This document shows positions 61,851-64,000 of a DNA stretch of 64,000 bases, in pieces; position 1 is the first letter of the stretch; the number at the start of each line of letters is the position of its first letter. Below the pieces are notes generated by a model. The model saw nothing but the letters and a program-made list of their open reading frames with translations. It ran no database searches and was not told where the DNA came from. Made by a program: the position numbers and the translations under genes. Source of the stretch: Phytobacter ursingii (lineage in GTDB: Bacteria > Pseudomonadota > Gammaproteobacteria > Enterobacterales > Enterobacteriaceae); NCBI GenBank assembly GCA_901456055.1, contig CABDWT010000016.1:310001-374000 (forward strand), written 5' to 3'.

Positions 61851-64000
61851 TCAGAAGCTATAGCTGGCGCTAAGAGAAAAATTACGCGGCGCGCCGTAGA
61901 CGGTATAGCTACCAACATAATCATAATACTCACGGTCAAACACATTGTTCAGGTTTGCCTGTACGGCGAAATCTTTGCTGACCTGATAGCGCCCAAACAG
62001 ATTGACCAGTGCGTAGCTGCCTTGTTCTGCGCGTTGGGTGTCCGACACGTCGGTCCAGACTTTGTTCTGCCAGTTTATGCCACCGCCGACCGTTAACTCA
62101 GGCAATGTCGGCAACTGATAGCGGGTAAACAACTTCATGGTGGTGCGCGGCTGATCGGAGCTGACCGCTTTACCCTGTTTGTCTTCAGCAATAAAGCGAG
62201 TCGCGCCGAAAGTTAACTGCCAGTCATCGGTCAGCGCGCCGTTCAGTTCAAACTCGATCCCCTTACTGACGACGCCATCCAGGGATTCATAGATCGACTC
62301 CCCGTCTGGCATATAGGTGTAAGTATTGCTGGCGACGCCGTCTTGCTCGATACGGAACACGGCAAGGGAGGTCGTCAGGCGGGTGCTAAACCAGTCTGCT
62401 TTCACCCCGGCTTCATAGCTCTTACCGGTGGTGGGATCGAGATAGCGCCCGGACGCATCACGTTTGTCCTGCGGCTGGAATATCTCGGTATAGCTGGCAT
62501 ATGCGGACCAGTCTTCATTGATGTCATATACCAAGCCCGCATATGGCGTGACATCGTTTTTGGTGCTTTCCAGTCGGGTCGACGGCGAGCCTGACGGGTT
62601 ATAGCGAATATTGTATTCGGTATAACGAGCACCCACGATCAGGTGCAGCGGATCGGTCAGCGAGAAACGCGCCGAGGTGTAGGCAGAAGACTGACGAATG
62701 TCGTCTTTGCTGTATAGCGCCCATGGCGTCCATGCCGGGTCGGCAATATTACCGCTCCAGCCATTCTTGAATGAGCCGACATCAATCATTGTTCCAGGCG
62801 TGTCCGGCAGGGCGTTGTCATAATGGTTACGCTGGCGGCTGTAGCTTGTGCCGAACATGAGTTGATGCTGGCGGCCAAACAGGTCAAAACCGCCACGCAT
62901 GAAGGCATCAATGGCATCCTGTTTACGTTCACCACGATTCCAGCCGCCGTAACCGACCATTCCCTGGCCTGTGGCTTCATCCGGATAACCGTACATATAC
63001 ATCATTTTGGTGTCGAAATTGGTTTGCGCATGCATGCCGTTAACATGCGCTTCCCAGCCGTTGCCAAAACGCTGTGTCAGGTTTGCGAAGACCCTGGTGT
63101 TGTCTTTATTGGAATAGGCCCAGTTCGGCGCCACCGTTGTACTGCGATCATATTTCGCTTTGCTGCCATCGGCGTACCAGGTGGGCAGACCACCCCAGGT
63201 AGGGCTGTCGGTCTGGCTTTCCTGATATTCATATCCCAGCGAGAGGGTAGTACTGTCGGTCACATCGGCATCAACGACGCCGTAGATGAATTTCTTGCGG
63301 TAGTGGTAGGTATCTACCCAACTGTCATTATCCTGATAACCGGTGATGACGCGGCCACGCACTTTTCCCGATTCGCTCAGTGGTGCCTGTAGATCAAGGA
63401 CATAACGTTGTTTATCCCAGCTACCGGACGTGGCGGACAGGTTACCTTTAAAGTCGGTGCTATCCGCATGTTTACGCACCATGTTGACGTAGGCCGCCGG
63501 GTTGCCGGTGCCGGACATCAAACCTGTCGCGCCGCGCACGACTTCAATACGGTCATAAATGGCCGTATCAGCGGCGGTATCACCGAAGTTCCAGACTTCG
63601 CTGATGGAAGTCGGGAGGTCGTCATACGCGTAGTTGTTGACAAAGAAGCCACGTGAATAAAACACGGTGCGATCGCTGTCCTGTACCTGCGCGGTGACGC
63701 CGGTTGTATTAGTCAATACCTGCCCGATAGCGTTCAGGTTCTGATCCTGTATACGTTGCTGGCTGATAACACTTACCGATTGCGGGATATCACGGGGCAC
63801 AAGCAGCAATTTTGTTCCGGTGGTCGTGGTTTGAACGCTGTAGTCGTGATCCTGGTGGCTATCTCTCTCGGTGCCAGAGCCGCCCTCAACGATGAGGGTT
63901 TCATCATTACCGGATGTGGATGCCGCGAAGCTTGCGGCTGGCGTTAACGCGAACCCAATACAAACAGCCAGTAATGAGGGCGCACAGGTAAGTGAGCGCT
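61851..64000 (-). CDS. fhuE: TonB-dependent ferric siderophore receptor, FhuE-like (partial)
   Basis: Outer-membrane receptor, expected to take up ferric coprogen and related hydroxamates. The frame is open from its stop at 61851 to the right edge, so the first residues are missing. Reading in from the edge: a signal peptide tail (PSLLAVCIGFALTPAASFA), then TonB box ETLIVEGG, then plug with RDIPQSVSVISQQRIQDQNL and the 22-stranded barrel ending in NFSLSASYSF. There is no signalling (STN) domain before the TonB box. It occupies the fhuE position next to ptsG but differs considerably from E. coli FhuE within the barrel loops. A start at 63809 would drop the signal peptide and is wrong. Confidence 0.88.
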   Translation of the reverse strand, partial: RSLTCAPSLLAVCIGFALTPAASFAASTSGNDETLIVEGGSGTERDSHQDHDYSVQTTTTGTKLLLVPRDIPQSVSVISQQRIQDQNLNAIGQVLTNTTGVTAQVQDSDRTVFYSRGFFVNNYAYDDLPTSISEVWNFGDTAADTAIYDRIEVVRGATGLMSGTGNPAAYVNMVRKHADSTDFKGNLSATSGSWDKQRYVLDLQAPLSESGKVRGRVITGYQDNDSWVDTYHYRKKFIYGVVDADVTDSTTLSLGYEYQESQTDSPTWGGLPTWYADGSKAKYDRSTTVAPNWAYSNKDNTRVFANLTQRFGNGWEAHVNGMHAQTNFDTKMMYMYGYPDEATGQGMVGYGGWNRGERKQDAIDAFMRGGFDLFGRQHQLMFGTSYSRQRNHYDNALPDTPGTMIDVGSFKNGWSGNIADPAWTPWALYSKDDIRQSSAYTSARFSLTDPLHLIVGARYTEYNIRYNPSGSPSTRLESTKNDVTPYAGLVYDINEDWSAYASYTEIFQPQDKRDASGRYLDPTTGKSYEAGVKADWFSTRLTTSLAVFRIEQDGVASNTYTYMPDGESIYESLDGVVSKGIEFELNGALTDDWQLTFGATRFIAEDKQGKAVSSDQPRTTMKLFTRYQLPTLPELTVGGGINWQNKVWTDVSDTQRAEQGSYALVNLFGRYQVSKDFAVQANLNNVFDREYYDYVGSYTVYGAPRNFSLSASYSF

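Overview
The window is a piece of enterobacterial chromosome. Gene content and order follow the Escherichia coli/Salmonella core map from the curli locus to fhuE almost gene for gene, and the proteins align well with the E. coli families from memory. Several details differ from E. coli K-12: a 147-residue CsgA, a 421-residue FlgE, a diverged FhuE, and two extra major-facilitator transporter genes, one with a divergent LysR regulator. A Citrobacter- or Salmonella-like member of Enterobacteriaceae is the best guess; the genus cannot be fixed from this sequence alone. I see no tRNA, rRNA, insertion sequence, prophage or CRISPR array.

Layout. 1-4259: curli locus, with csgDEFG leftward (csgG cut by the window edge) and csgBAC rightward around a 764-base regulatory region. 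4420-7011: ymdA, ymdB and clsC. 7034-12516: osmoregulated periplasmic glucan genes opgC and opgGH. 12589-28544: a string of small house-keeping and stress genes (yceK, msyB, mdtG, lpxL, trhO, yceI, yceJ, yceO, solA, bssS, dinI, pyrC, yceB, grxB, mdtH, rimJ, yceH, mviM, murJ). 28605-40137: flagellar region, with flgAMN leftward and flgBCDEFGHIJ plus flgKL rightward. 40214-42485: accessory MFS/LysR pair. 42526-47294: divergent rne and rluC. 47326-48576: second accessory MFS gene. 48617-55563: yceF and the yceD-rpmF-plsX-fabHDG-acpP-fabF lipid cluster. 55693-59964: pabC-mltG-tmk-holB-ycfH, tightly overlapping. 60264-61697: ptsG. 61851 to the right edge: fhuE, cut by the edge.

The functional themes are surface structures (curli, flagella, glucans, lipid A), fatty-acid synthesis, and RNA decay. 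Curli and flagella are oppositely regulated life-style programmes. Regulatory DNA is unusually readable here: an OmpR-type site and promoter for csgD, a CsgD box at csgBA, a LexA box at dinI, two sigma-28 promoters and an FlhDC site in the flagellar region, the long autoregulatory rne leader, and the CRP, Mlc and SgrS sites at ptsG.

No clearly undescribed system was found. The observations most worth checking are the two inverted MFS insertions whose stop codons lie inside the terminator T-tracts of flgL and rluC, a perfect operator-like palindrome in front of the LysR gene, a near-leaderless yceD transcript, look-alike hairpins flanking rpmF, a 9-bp hairpin in the csgD leader, and the flgL 3' UTR (locus of the FlgO sRNA in E. 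coli).
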